A DNA stretch of 31,624 bases, taken from contig JBQTJX010000066.1 in NCBI GenBank assembly GCA_052386675.1, positions 1-31,624 on the forward strand, in the 5' to 3' direction. Source of the DNA: RBG-16-66-20 sp052386675 (GTDB lineage: Bacteria > Pseudomonadota > Gammaproteobacteria > Burkholderiales > SG8-39). Position numbers and translations under genes: made by a program. This document shows, piece by piece, positions 22,784 to 30,287 of the stretch (position 1 is its first letter; each line of letters begins with the position of its first letter). Under the pieces are notes generated by a model. That model saw only the letters and a program-made list of their open reading frames with translations. It made no database searches and was not told where the DNA came from.

Positions 22784-23745
22784 GGCGCCGGTTCCTGGGG
22801 CTTTCGCTTGCCCTGTTCGCCTGCCCAGTGCTGCTTCGCGCGCAGCCGGCTCGCAAGCCAGTGCGGATCGGCGTGCTGTCGAGCACGTCGCCGGAAACGA
22901 GATCTCCCTGGTGGGACGCGTTCAAGGAGGCGATGACCAGACTTGGCTGGGCCGAGGGGCGCGACATCAGTTATTCGTACCGCTTTGCGCGCGGCGACGA
23001 GACGCGCTTCGAGGCGCTCGCGGCCGAGCTGGCGGCCGAGAAGCCTGATCTTCTCTTCGGCGGCCTGACGGCCGCGGCGCTTGCGCTCCAGAAGGCGACG
23101 CGCCAGATTCCGATCGTGTTCGCCTTTGCCACCGACCCCGTCGGCGCCGGCTTGGTCGCGAGCTTGCGGCGGCCTGGCGGGAACGCAACCGGCCTCACGG
23201 GAACCAGCAGCGCGATGCGCGCCAAGGGCCTCGAGCTTCTGAAGGAAATCCGGCCGCAGCTGCGCGTCGTAGCGGTGGTCATCTCGCGCACCGCCGTCGG
23301 CGAGCGGATTTTCAGCGAGATCGAGCAGGCAACTCGTGCTCTTGGCATCAAGGTCGAGCGGGTCGTCGTCGCAAATCAGGACGAGGTGCTCGCCTCGCTC
23401 CGCTCGTTCGCCGGAAAGCACTACGACGGAATCCTGTTCCAGACGGGCATGATCGCACGCGAGACGATCGTCCAGCACATGGCCGAACTGAGGCTCCCGG
23501 CAGTCTACGCGGCATCGGAGTTGGTCGTCTCGGGCGGGCTCATGTCCTACGGCCCTGACCTGGCCGACAACTACCGGCGCGCCGCCGGCTACGCGGACAA
23601 GATGCTCCGGGGCGCCAGGGCCGCGGACCTGCCGGTCGAGCAGCCGGAGAAGTTCGATCTGGTCGTCAACCTGAAGGCGGCGCGCATGCAGGGGATCACG
23701 ATCCCGCAATCATTGCTGCTGCGGGCAACGCGGGTGATCGAATGA
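22780..23745 (+). CDS. ABC_sub_bind family periplasmic binding protein, copy B
   Basis: A 321-aa exported binding protein. The signal peptide is MRRRFLGLSLALFACPVLLRAQ (described: RRR, a hydrophobic core to about residue 20, cleavage after RAQ). It could also use Tat. Family blocks: VRIGVLSSTSPE, AMTRLGWAEGRDISYSYRFA, IPIVFAFATDPVGAGLVASL, RRPGGNATGLTG, LRLPAVYAASE, SGGLMSYGPD, MLRGARAADLPVEQPEKFDL, and the GITIPQSLLLRATRVIE end. The ATG overlaps the remnant's stop and its own stop overlaps copy C, both as GTGATCGA-ATGA. The ligand is unknown. Confidence 0.92.
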   Translation: MRRRFLGLSLALFACPVLLRAQPARKPVRIGVLSSTSPETRSPWWDAFKEAMTRLGWAEGRDISYSYRFARGDETRFEALAAELAAEKPDLLFGGLTAAALALQKATRQIPIVFAFATDPVGAGLVASLRRPGGNATGLTGTSSAMRAKGLELLKEIRPQLRVVAVVISRTAVGERIFSEIEQATRALGIKVERVVVANQDEVLASLRSFAGKHYDGILFQTGMIARETIVQHMAELRLPAVYAASELVVSGGLMSYGPDLADNYRRAAGYADKMLRGARAADLPVEQPEKFDLVVNLKAARMQGITIPQSLLLRATRVIE

Positions 23746-24743
23746 AGCGCCGCGCGCTGCTTGCCGCCGCGGGTGCGTATGCAGCATTGCTGCCTTTCCC
23801 GGCAACGCCGCAGAAGGCCGGCAAGGTCCCGACACTGGCAATCGTCAGCGGACATGGTGTTCAGCCCCAGCCCGGCGTTGTCCTCCGTAGCCCCCTCCAG
23901 CAGCGACTGCTCGAGCTGGGTTGGGAGGAGGGGCGCAATCTCCGGCTCGAACGGCATTGGGCCGAAGGCCGGCTCGAGCGTGCGCAGGCGATCTTCGCCG
24001 ACCTTGCGGCTCGCAACGTCGACGTCATTTACACCGTCGGCACCCTGGGCCCGCACGTGATGGCGGAGTTGGCGCAGCGCGCGACGCGCAGCATCCCGAT
24101 CGTCTTCAACGGAGGCGGCATAGATCCGGTCGGACAGGGCCTCGTCGCGAGCCTGGCACGGCCCGGCGGCAACGTGACGGGCTTCTCGATCAGCCTCGGC
24201 CCGGACTTCGCGCTCAAGCGGCTGGAGCTGATGAAGCAGATCGTGCCAGGCATCAGGCGGGTCGCCGCGCTCGGGCCGGCCGCCCACTTCGAGGCAAATA
24301 TCCAGCACTGGCGCGACGGACTCGCCATGCTGGGACTCAGCCTGTTCCCGGCCCCGGTGGAAAAGGAGGATGAGTACGAGCGGGCGTTCGCGACCGCCTT
24401 GCGTGAACGCGCCGATGGCTTGCTGGTGGTCAATCTCTCCCTCAACTATGTCCACAGGTCGCGCATCATCGCCCTGGCCGCCCGGCACCGGCTGCCGGCG
24501 GAGTATTTCTTCCGCGAAGCCGTCGATGCGGGCGGCCTGGCTGCGTATGGCGTCGATGTGCTCGATCTCACGCGCGGCGCGGCCGGTTACATCGACCGCA
24601 TCCTGCGCGGCGCCAGGCCCGGCGATCTTCCAATCGCGCTGCCGACCAAGTTCGAACTGTCGATCAATCTGAAGACCGCGAGAGCGCTGGGCCTCGCGAT
24701 TCCGCAACAGGTCCTGCTGCGCGCCGACAGGGTGATTGAATGA
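23742..24743 (+). CDS. ABC_sub_bind family periplasmic binding protein, copy C
   Basis: A 333-aa exported binding protein, the longest copy. The signal peptide starts KRRALLAAAGAY (Tat-like RR, cleavage near PFPATPQ). Family blocks include LLELGWEEGRNLRLERHWAEG, VDVIYTVGTLGPHVM, IPIVFNGGGIDPVGQGLVAS, LARPGGNVTGFSIS, LKRLELMKQIVPGIRRVA, AARHRLPAEYFFRE, AGGLAAYGVDV and ILRGARPGDLPIALPTKFELS. It differs from copies B and D in an inserted loop around VQPQPGVVLRSP, so the ligand may differ. Its start overlaps copy B's stop and its stop overlaps copy D's start by 4 nt. Confidence 0.92.
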   Translation: MKRRALLAAAGAYAALLPFPATPQKAGKVPTLAIVSGHGVQPQPGVVLRSPLQQRLLELGWEEGRNLRLERHWAEGRLERAQAIFADLAARNVDVIYTVGTLGPHVMAELAQRATRSIPIVFNGGGIDPVGQGLVASLARPGGNVTGFSISLGPDFALKRLELMKQIVPGIRRVAALGPAAHFEANIQHWRDGLAMLGLSLFPAPVEKEDEYERAFATALRERADGLLVVNLSLNYVHRSRIIALAARHRLPAEYFFREAVDAGGLAAYGVDVLDLTRGAAGYIDRILRGARPGDLPIALPTKFELSINLKTARALGLAIPQQVLLRADRVIE

Positions 24744-25714
24744 AGCGGCGTGAGCTGATTCTCGCGGCAGGTGCGCTGGCCGCGGCGCCGCTGCTTCACG
24801 CGCAGGCGGGCCGCGTCGCACGGGTCGGCATCCTGACGACCTCGCGCGCGCCGACCGCCGAGGAATGGGCTCGGATGCCGTTTCGCAACAAGTTGAACGA
24901 ACTGGGCTGGGCCGAAGGCCGGAACCTGACCATAGAGCGCCGTTTTGCCAGGTCCGCAGCGGAGCTGCCGCGGATGGCGCGCGAACTCTCCGGGATGGGC
25001 CTTGACGCAATCTACGTCGGAGGTGCTCCGTCGCTGCGCGTGGCCATGCAGGAAATCAGGACCACGCCGATCGTCATGTTCACTGTCGGCGATCCGGTCG
25101 CCTCGGGCTGGGTCAGGAATCTCGCGCGCCCCGAAGGGAACGTGACCGGCGTCGCCGGCTTCGCGCCCGACCTGGGCGGCAAGCGGGTATCGCTGCTGAA
25201 GGAACTCGTGCCGGCGATGAAGACCGTCGCGGTGTTGAGCAACCCCACCAACGCGCGTCTGGCGGAGATATTCAAGGATTTGCAGGAGCGAACGCACTCA
25301 AGCGGCGTCCAGCTTCGGCTCTACCAGGTTGCGGGTCCTGCGGACATCGAATCCGCATTCGCCGATATTCAGCGCGAACGAATGCAGGGCCTCGTAGACA
25401 TTCCCGATCCTATGACGCTCAGCCTGCGAAAGGCGATCGTCGACCTGGCGGCGCGCCACCGGCTGCCGGCCATCTACGAATCCAGCGCCTTCGCCGATGC
25501 CGGCGGGCTCATCGCCTATGGGCCGGACTATGAGGAACTGGCACGGCGGGCTGCAATCTACGTGGACAAGGTACTGCGAGGGGCCAGGCCGAGCGACCTG
25601 CCGGTAGAGTTTCCCACCAAGTTCGAACTGGTCGTCAACCTCAAGGCCGCTCGTGCGCTCGGCATTGTGATTCCGCAGAGCGTGCTGCTGCGCGCCGACC
25701 GGGTGATCGAATGA
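24740..25714 (+). CDS. ABC_sub_bind family periplasmic binding protein, copy D
   Basis: A 324-aa exported binding protein with signal peptide KRRELILAAGALAAAPLLHAQ (Tat-like RR, cleavage after HAQ). Family blocks: VARVGILTTSRAP, LNELGWAEGRNLTIERRFA, TTPIVMFTVGDPVASGWVRN, LARPEGNVTGVAGFAPDLGGKR, LLKELVPAMKTVAVLSNP, AARHRLPAIYESSAF, GGLIAYGPDYEELARRA and LRGARPSDLPVEFPTKFEL. It ends with GTGATCGAATGA, the junction that in the other copies is the start of the next gene. Here the next ATG (25711) leads into the antisense VapBC insert instead of a sixth binding protein. Confidence 0.92.
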   Translation: MKRRELILAAGALAAAPLLHAQAGRVARVGILTTSRAPTAEEWARMPFRNKLNELGWAEGRNLTIERRFARSAAELPRMARELSGMGLDAIYVGGAPSLRVAMQEIRTTPIVMFTVGDPVASGWVRNLARPEGNVTGVAGFAPDLGGKRVSLLKELVPAMKTVAVLSNPTNARLAEIFKDLQERTHSSGVQLRLYQVAGPADIESAFADIQRERMQGLVDIPDPMTLSLRKAIVDLAARHRLPAIYESSAFADAGGLIAYGPDYEELARRAAIYVDKVLRGARPSDLPVEFPTKFELVVNLKAARALGIVIPQSVLLRADRVIE

Positions 25715-25715
25715 A
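25703..25715 (+). repeat. 13-bp direct repeat, left copy (junction motif)
   Basis: GTGATCGAATGAA at the end of copy D, identical to 26458-26470. It encodes the shared Val-Ile-Glu-stop ending and the ATG of what would be a next gene. The two copies flank the 742-bp VapBC-like insert. Confidence 0.85.
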
Positions 25716-25740
25716 CCGGCCAGTCCCGTCCGGGTCGCGC

Positions 25741-26160
25741 CTAGCGGGCGAGCTGCACCGGCGGCGAGAGGGACATCCGGCGCGCCCGGTTCGCGAAGCG
25801 ACGCGAGTCGAAGGTGACCAGGGCGGCGCAAGCGCGGCTGGAGGCGTGGTGCAGCGCGTCGGCGAAATCGAATCCCGAGCGCAGGTTGGCAAGGGCGCTT
25901 TCGACGGCCGTCCGGTCTTCCGCCTGGACGTTCGGCAGGGCGAGCAGGTGTTCAATCGCCCGGACCACATCCTTTCGCGCGACGCCGTAGACGCCGCGCA
26001 ACACCCATTCCAGCTCGAGCAATACCGTCTTGGCGACGAAAAGGTCCCCGCCGCCGTCGATGATGCGGCGCGCGGCCTCCTGTTGCGCCCGGGTGGCGCG
26101 CGGGGCGTCTTCCTCGCGCACGTAGTAGCGCGCGAGCACGTTGGTGTCGAGCGCGAGCAT
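25741..26160 (-). CDS. PIN-domain toxin (VapC-like)
   Basis: A 139-aa PIN-domain protein, a probable Mg-dependent ribonuclease toxin. The acidic residues of the active site are present: Asp5 (LDTNVL), Glu49 (LLELEW), Asp98/Asp101 (GFDFADALH) and Asp118 (TFDSRRF). The start codon ATG (26160-26158) overlaps the antitoxin TGA stop by one base, a normal toxin-antitoxin layout with the antitoxin first. It lies antisense to the run of binding-protein genes. The stop TAG (25741-25743) is 26 bp past the left direct repeat. The cellular target cannot be inferred. I leave vapC as a descriptive name because the family is large. Confidence 0.9.
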   Translation of the reverse strand: MLALDTNVLARYYVREEDAPRATRAQQEAARRIIDGGGDLFVAKTVLLELEWVLRGVYGVARKDVVRAIEHLLALPNVQAEDRTAVESALANLRSGFDFADALHHASSRACAALVTFDSRRFANRARRMSLSPPVQLAR

Positions 26161-26411
26161 CAGCGCTTGCCGCGCCGCTTCGCCGCGAGCAGGCTCGCGA
26201 CGTCGAAGTCCGCCGGCAGATGCCGGCGCCGCACCTTCAGCATGCCGAATCCGGAGGCGGCGCGGCCGGGCGCGCGGTGCAGCACCCGCAGCTCCGCCCT
26301 GCCGCCTTTCACCGCGAAGGCCACTCGGCTTCCCTGCCGGATGCCAAGTTCGCGCCGGATCTCCTTGGGAATCGTGACCTGCCCCTTGCTCGTCACACTG
26401 GAGCTTTCCAT
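26160..26411 (-). CDS. SpoVT/AbrB-type antitoxin (VapB-like)
   Basis: An 83-aa protein with an N-terminal AbrB/MazE-type DNA-binding domain: SSSVTSKGQVTIPKEIRREL, then GIRQGSRVAFAVKGGRAELRVL, a swapped-hairpin pattern typical of these antitoxins. The C-terminal 30 residues (MLKVRRRHLPADFDVASLLAAKRRGK) would wrap the toxin. It probably binds the operator in its own promoter and represses the pair. CAGGGGTGAA lies 3-12 nt before the ATG (26411). The upstream region to 26470 carries a promoter-like sequence and a short inverted repeat (separate entry). Confidence 0.9.
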   Translation of the reverse strand: MESSSVTSKGQVTIPKEIRRELGIRQGSRVAFAVKGGRAELRVLHRAPGRAASGFGMLKVRRRHLPADFDVASLLAAKRRGKR

Positions 26412-26423
26412 GTTTCACCCCTG

Positions 26424-26470
26424 GGTATTACCACGTAAGAATTGTAGCACTGCGGGAGTGATCGAATGAA
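26424..26470 (-). promoter_or_regulatory. Candidate promoter/operator of the VapBC-like pair
   Basis: On the minus strand TACAAT (26446-26441) is a strong -10 and TTCATT (26470-26465) a partial -35 with 18-bp spacing, putting transcription start near 26434. GGTATTACC (26424-26432) is a short inverted repeat between start site and ATG. The -35 overlaps the start codon of the binding-protein gene copy E on the other strand. Confidence 0.45.
26458..26470 (+). repeat. 13-bp direct repeat, right copy (junction motif)
   Basis: GTGATCGAATGAA, identical to 25703-25715. It contains the ATG (26466) of copy E. Immediately before it, CGGGAG (26453-26458) gives a ribosome binding site 7 nt from the ATG. 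Confidence 0.85.
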
Positions 26471-27443
26471 GCGCCGCGATCTCTTCCTTGCGGCGCTCGG
26501 ATTTGCCGCCTCGCCACGCGTTCACGCGCAGCCGCAGCGTGTTCGCCGCGTCGCCTATGCCGATCCCGGCACTTCTTCGACCCTCGGCAAACTCCAGGCA
26601 ACATTCAAAGGCCGTCTCGGAGAGCTGGGTTGGGTAGAAGGCCGAACTGTCGAATACCGGTACGGCTACGCGAACAACGACTCCAAGCGCTACGAGCCGG
26701 TGCTCGTCGACCTGTTGGCGCAGAAACCGGACGTGATGTTCGTCTACTGGGGGGCGATGGCGCTGGTGGCGAGGAAGCTCACGCAGGACGTGCCGATCGT
26801 GTTCGCGATCGCGAGCCGGCCCGAGCAGGTCGGCCTTGTGGCGAGCCTGGCGCGGCCCGGCGGCAACGTGACTGGCGCCGCCACGCGCGAAAGCGAGTTC
26901 GCGCCGAAACGGCTCGAGCTCCTGAGGGAAATCATTCCGGGCCTGCGCCGCTTCGCGGTACTGGCGAATTCCGGTATCCCCACCGGTTACAAACTGTGGT
27001 CCGAACGCTACGGGGACGCGGCGCAGAAAGCAGGGCTGCAGGTGGTCATGGTCTCGGCGCGCACTGCGGAAGAGTTCGCGCCCGCGATGGACAATGCCGT
27101 ACGGGAGGGAGCGCAGGCCGTCGTCGGCATCGCCGACGTGGTGCACTTCAGGGATCGAAGTCAATTGGCCGAACAATTGGCCCGCGTTCGCCTGCCCGCG
27201 ATCTATCCGGTCGAGGAATACGTGGAGGCCGGCACGCTGGCGTCCTACGGTATCGACAACGTGGACCAGTTCCGCCGCGGCGCCGGCTACGTCGACAAGA
27301 TCCTGCGCGGCGCGAAACCGGCCGATCTTCCCGTCGAAGAGCCGAACACCTTCTCCCTGGCAGTGAATCTCAGGACCGCGCGCGCGCTGGGAGTCAAGAT
27401 CCCGCAGTCGGTGCTGCTGCGGGCGACCAGCGTAATCGAATGA
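26466..27443 (+). CDS. ABC_sub_bind family periplasmic binding protein, copy E
   Basis: A 325-aa exported binding protein, signal peptide starting KRRDLFLAALGFAA (Tat-like RRDLF, cleavage near VHAQ). Family blocks: RVAYADPGTSSTLG, LGELGWVEGRTVEYRYGYAN, VPIVFAIASRPEQVGLVAS, LARPGGNVTGAATRESEF, KRLELLREIIPGLRRFAVLA, RLPAIYPVEEYVEAGTLASYG and ILRGAKPADLPVEEP. It ends VLLRATSVIE. Unlike copies B-D, it is not joined to an upstream stop of a binding-protein gene, because the VapBC insert separates it from copy D. Instead it has its own CGGGAG ribosome binding site at the edge of the insert. Eighty-two bp later the sensor kinase gene starts. Confidence 0.92.
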   Translation: MKRRDLFLAALGFAASPRVHAQPQRVRRVAYADPGTSSTLGKLQATFKGRLGELGWVEGRTVEYRYGYANNDSKRYEPVLVDLLAQKPDVMFVYWGAMALVARKLTQDVPIVFAIASRPEQVGLVASLARPGGNVTGAATRESEFAPKRLELLREIIPGLRRFAVLANSGIPTGYKLWSERYGDAAQKAGLQVVMVSARTAEEFAPAMDNAVREGAQAVVGIADVVHFRDRSQLAEQLARVRLPAIYPVEEYVEAGTLASYGIDNVDQFRRGAGYVDKILRGAKPADLPVEEPNTFSLAVNLRTARALGVKIPQSVLLRATSVIE

Positions 27444-27525
27444 CCCGGCGGCATACGCCACCAGCGCCCCCCGCCGGCCCGAAGGCGTAGACTTCCCCGC
27501 AAGCGCCGCCGAGGAGGGTGCGCCC

Positions 27526-29916
27526 ATGAAACCGATCGACGCCGTCCTGGCACAGAACCGCGAAAACCGCGGCATCCGGCGCGGCCGCCTGTTCCGCAGG
27601 TACTTCCTGCTGATCCTCGCGCTGGTGTGCGGCGCGCTGCTGATTTCGGGCGCGGTGTCGCTGTACTTCTCCTACCAGGAGAACAAGATCGCGCTCTCCA
27701 GCGTGCAGCGCGAGAAGGCGATCGGCGCGGCGGTGCGCATCGAGCAGTTCGTGCGCCAGATCGAGCAGCAGCTTGTGTTCGCGGCGCTGCCGCAGCTCGG
27801 CGCCGGCGGCGGCGAGCAGCGGCGCATCGAGTTCCTCAAGCTGCTGCGCATCGTTCCGGCGGTGACCGATATCGCGCAGATCGACGCCCAGGGGCGCGAG
27901 CAGCTGGCGGTGTCGCGACTGGCGATGGACGTGGCCGGCGCCAACCGCGATCGCGCCCAGGACGCGGCCTTCAAGGAGGCGAGGGCCGGCCGGACCTGGT
28001 TCGGCCCGGTGTACTTCCGCAAGGAAACCGAGCCCTACCTGTCGATCGCGGTGCGCGCGGGTGGCGACGCCGGCGCGGTCACCGTGGCCGAAGTCAACCT
28101 GAAGTTCATCTGGGACGTGGTGACGCGCATCAAGATCGGCAGGAAGGGAAAGGCCTACGTGGTGGACCAGACGGGGCACCTGGTCGCGGACCCCGACATC
28201 GGACTGGTGCTGCGCAAGACGGACCTCTCGCGGCTGCCGCAGGTGCAGCATGCGCTGCGCCCGGACGCCCCGGAATCGATGGCGCTGGAGGCGCGCGATG
28301 CCGGCGGCGCCGCGGCCCTGACGGCCTACGCCACGATCGAATCGCTCGGCTGGAAGGTGTTCGTCGAGCAGTCCTTCGACGAGGTCTTCGAGACGCTCAA
28401 CGCGGCGATCTGGCGTTCCGTGGCGCTGATTGCCGCAGGATTGCTGATCTCCGCGCTGGTGGCCATGTGGCTCGCGCGCAGCATGGTGCATCCGATCCGC
28501 ACCCTGCAGGAAGGCGCCGCGCGCATCGGCGCGGGCGACCTGGAGCAATCCATCGACATCCGCAGCGGCGACGAACTGGAGGCGCTCGCGGGCGAGTTCA
28601 ACCGGATGTCGGCGCGCCTGCGCGAGTCGTATGCGGGGCTGGAGCAGAAGGTCGAGGACCGCACCGCCGAGCTGCAGGAGACGCTGCGCCACCAGAAGGC
28701 CACCTCCGGCATCCTCGGCATCATCGCCAGCTCGGTGGCGGACACCCAGCCGGTGTTCGACGCCATCGCCCGCGCCGCCGCGGAGGTGATCCAGAACGCG
28801 CGCGTCCAGCTGTTTCTCGTCCGCGACGGCATGCTGCACCATGTCGGCGGCACCGGACTGACCGCGGAACAGAGTGAGAAGCTGCGCGGCCTGTTCCCTT
28901 CCGCGCTCGAGAAATCAAGCTACGCGGGCGCCGCCGTGCTCGAGAAGCGCGTGATCCACATCCCGGACGTCAGCGCGGAGCAGAACCGGCCCGAGATCAG
29001 CCGGGAGGTCTCCGAGCGCACCGGCCTGCGCGCGATTCTCGTGGTGCCGATGATGCGCGAAGGCGAGGCGATCGGCTGCATCACCACCTCCTTCACCGAG
29101 CCGGGAAGCTTCAGCGAGAAGCAGATCGCGCTGCTGAAGTCGTTCTCGGACCAGGCGGTGATCGCGATCGAGAATGCGCGCCTGTTTCGCGAGATCCAGG
29201 ACAAGAGCCAGCAGCTCGAGATCGCCAACCGCCACAAGTCGGACTTCCTCGCCAACATGTCGCACGAGCTGCGCACGCCGTTGAACGCCATCATCGGCTT
29301 CTCGGAGGTGCTGGTCGACAGGATGTTCGGCGAGGTGAACGACAAGCAGCTGGACTACCTCAGGGACATCCATTCCTCCGGCAAGCACCTGCTGTCGCTG
29401 ATCAACGACATCCTCGATCTCTCCAAGATCGAGGCCGGCCGCATGGAGCTCGATCTTGCCGACTTCGACCTGCGCGGCGCCCTGGAGAACGCCATCACGC
29501 TGATCCGCGAGCGCGCGCAGCGTCACGGCATCGCCCTGGAGCTGGAGGTGGACGCTTCTCTGGGCGCCTTCCGCGCGGACGAGCGCAAGTTCAAGCAGAT
29601 CATGCTGAACCTGCTCTCCAACGCGGTGAAGTTCACGCCCGAGGGCGGCAAGGTGAGCGTGCGCGCCAGGCCGGCGGGCGCATCGCTCGAGGTCGCGGTC
29701 GCGGACACCGGCGTCGGCATCGCGCCCGAGGACCAGCAACTGGTCTTCGAGGAGTTCAAGCAGGTCGGCCGGGACTACACGAAGAAAGCCGAGGGAACCG
29801 GCCTGGGCCTGGCCCTTACCCGGCGCTTCGTCGAACTGCACGGCGGCCGCATCAGCCTGGAGAGCGCGCCGGGCAAGGGGTCCACCTTCACCATCACTTT
29901 CCCGAAGCAGCCATGA
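27526..29916 (+). CDS. Membrane sensor histidine kinase (dCache-HAMP-GAF-HisKA-HATPase)
   Basis: A 796-aa sensor kinase. Helix 1 is at about residues 25-48 (FLLILALVCGALLISGAVSLYF). Residues 50-295 are a periplasmic dCache-type ligand-binding domain (IAQIDAQGREQLAVSR, FGPVYFRKETEPYLSIAV, YVVDQTGHLVADPDIG). Helix 2 is at about 299-317, HAMP at about 318-372, a coiled coil at 365-390, and GAF at about 400-555. Then come HisKA with phospho-accepting His580 (MSHELRTPLN), N box NLLSNAVKF (695-703), G1 DTGVGI (727-732) and G2 GTGLGLAL (757-764). All kinase motifs are intact, and no receiver is fused. GAGGAGGG lies 7 nt before ATG 27526. Its stop overlaps the receiver gene (ATGA). The dCache domain or a binding-protein/ligand complex could be the input (inference). 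Confidence 0.94.
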   Translation: MKPIDAVLAQNRENRGIRRGRLFRRYFLLILALVCGALLISGAVSLYFSYQENKIALSSVQREKAIGAAVRIEQFVRQIEQQLVFAALPQLGAGGGEQRRIEFLKLLRIVPAVTDIAQIDAQGREQLAVSRLAMDVAGANRDRAQDAAFKEARAGRTWFGPVYFRKETEPYLSIAVRAGGDAGAVTVAEVNLKFIWDVVTRIKIGRKGKAYVVDQTGHLVADPDIGLVLRKTDLSRLPQVQHALRPDAPESMALEARDAGGAAALTAYATIESLGWKVFVEQSFDEVFETLNAAIWRSVALIAAGLLISALVAMWLARSMVHPIRTLQEGAARIGAGDLEQSIDIRSGDELEALAGEFNRMSARLRESYAGLEQKVEDRTAELQETLRHQKATSGILGIIASSVADTQPVFDAIARAAAEVIQNARVQLFLVRDGMLHHVGGTGLTAEQSEKLRGLFPSALEKSSYAGAAVLEKRVIHIPDVSAEQNRPEISREVSERTGLRAILVVPMMREGEAIGCITTSFTEPGSFSEKQIALLKSFSDQAVIAIENARLFREIQDKSQQLEIANRHKSDFLANMSHELRTPLNAIIGFSEVLVDRMFGEVNDKQLDYLRDIHSSGKHLLSLINDILDLSKIEAGRMELDLADFDLRGALENAITLIRERAQRHGIALELEVDASLGAFRADERKFKQIMLNLLSNAVKFTPEGGKVSVRARPAGASLEVAVADTGVGIAPEDQQLVFEEFKQVGRDYTKKAEGTGLGLALTRRFVELHGGRISLESAPGKGSTFTITFPKQP

Positions 29917-30287
29917 ACACCATCCTGATCGTCGAAGACAACGAGAAGAACATGAAGCTCGCGCGCGACGTGCTGCAGGCCAAGGGCTACGCGACGCTCG
30001 AGGCCGAAACCGGCGAGGAGGGCGTGCGGCTGGCGCTGGAGAGAAAGCCTGATCTCATCCTCATGGACATCCAGCTGCCGGGGATCAACGGCATCGAGGC
30101 GCTGCGCCTGGTGCGCGCCGACCCCGGCTGCGCGTCGATTCCGATCATCGCCTTCACCGCTTCCGTGATGCAGGGCGACCGCAGCCAGATCACCGCCGCG
30201 GGGTTCGACGGCTTCCTCGGCAAGCCGATCAACCTGAAGGAGTTCCTCGACACCGTGAAGCGCGTCCTCGAGGGCGGCCGGCAATGA
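29913..30287 (+). CDS. Stand-alone response regulator receiver (DivK/CheY-like)
   Basis: A 124-aa single receiver domain with no output domain. The acidic pocket is Glu8-Asp9, the phospho-acceptor is Asp52 (LILMDIQLPG), the switch Thr is Thr82 (AFTAS) and the conserved Lys is Lys104 (GKPIN). It resembles DivK-type receivers, which relay phosphate or bind partners. Its ATG overlaps the kinase stop and its stop overlaps the next ATG, both by 4 nt, so kinase, receiver and receiver-cyclase are made as one translational unit. It may compete with, or relay to, the receiver of the cyclase. Confidence 0.94.
   Translation: MNTILIVEDNEKNMKLARDVLQAKGYATLEAETGEEGVRLALERKPDLILMDIQLPGINGIEALRLVRADPGCASIPIIAFTASVMQGDRSQITAAGFDGFLGKPINLKEFLDTVKRVLEGGRQ

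Noticed and set aside
25703..26470. Insertion sequence between copies D and E
   Set aside because: Direct repeats are present, but there are no terminal inverted repeats and no transposase. The insert holds only the toxin-antitoxin pair.
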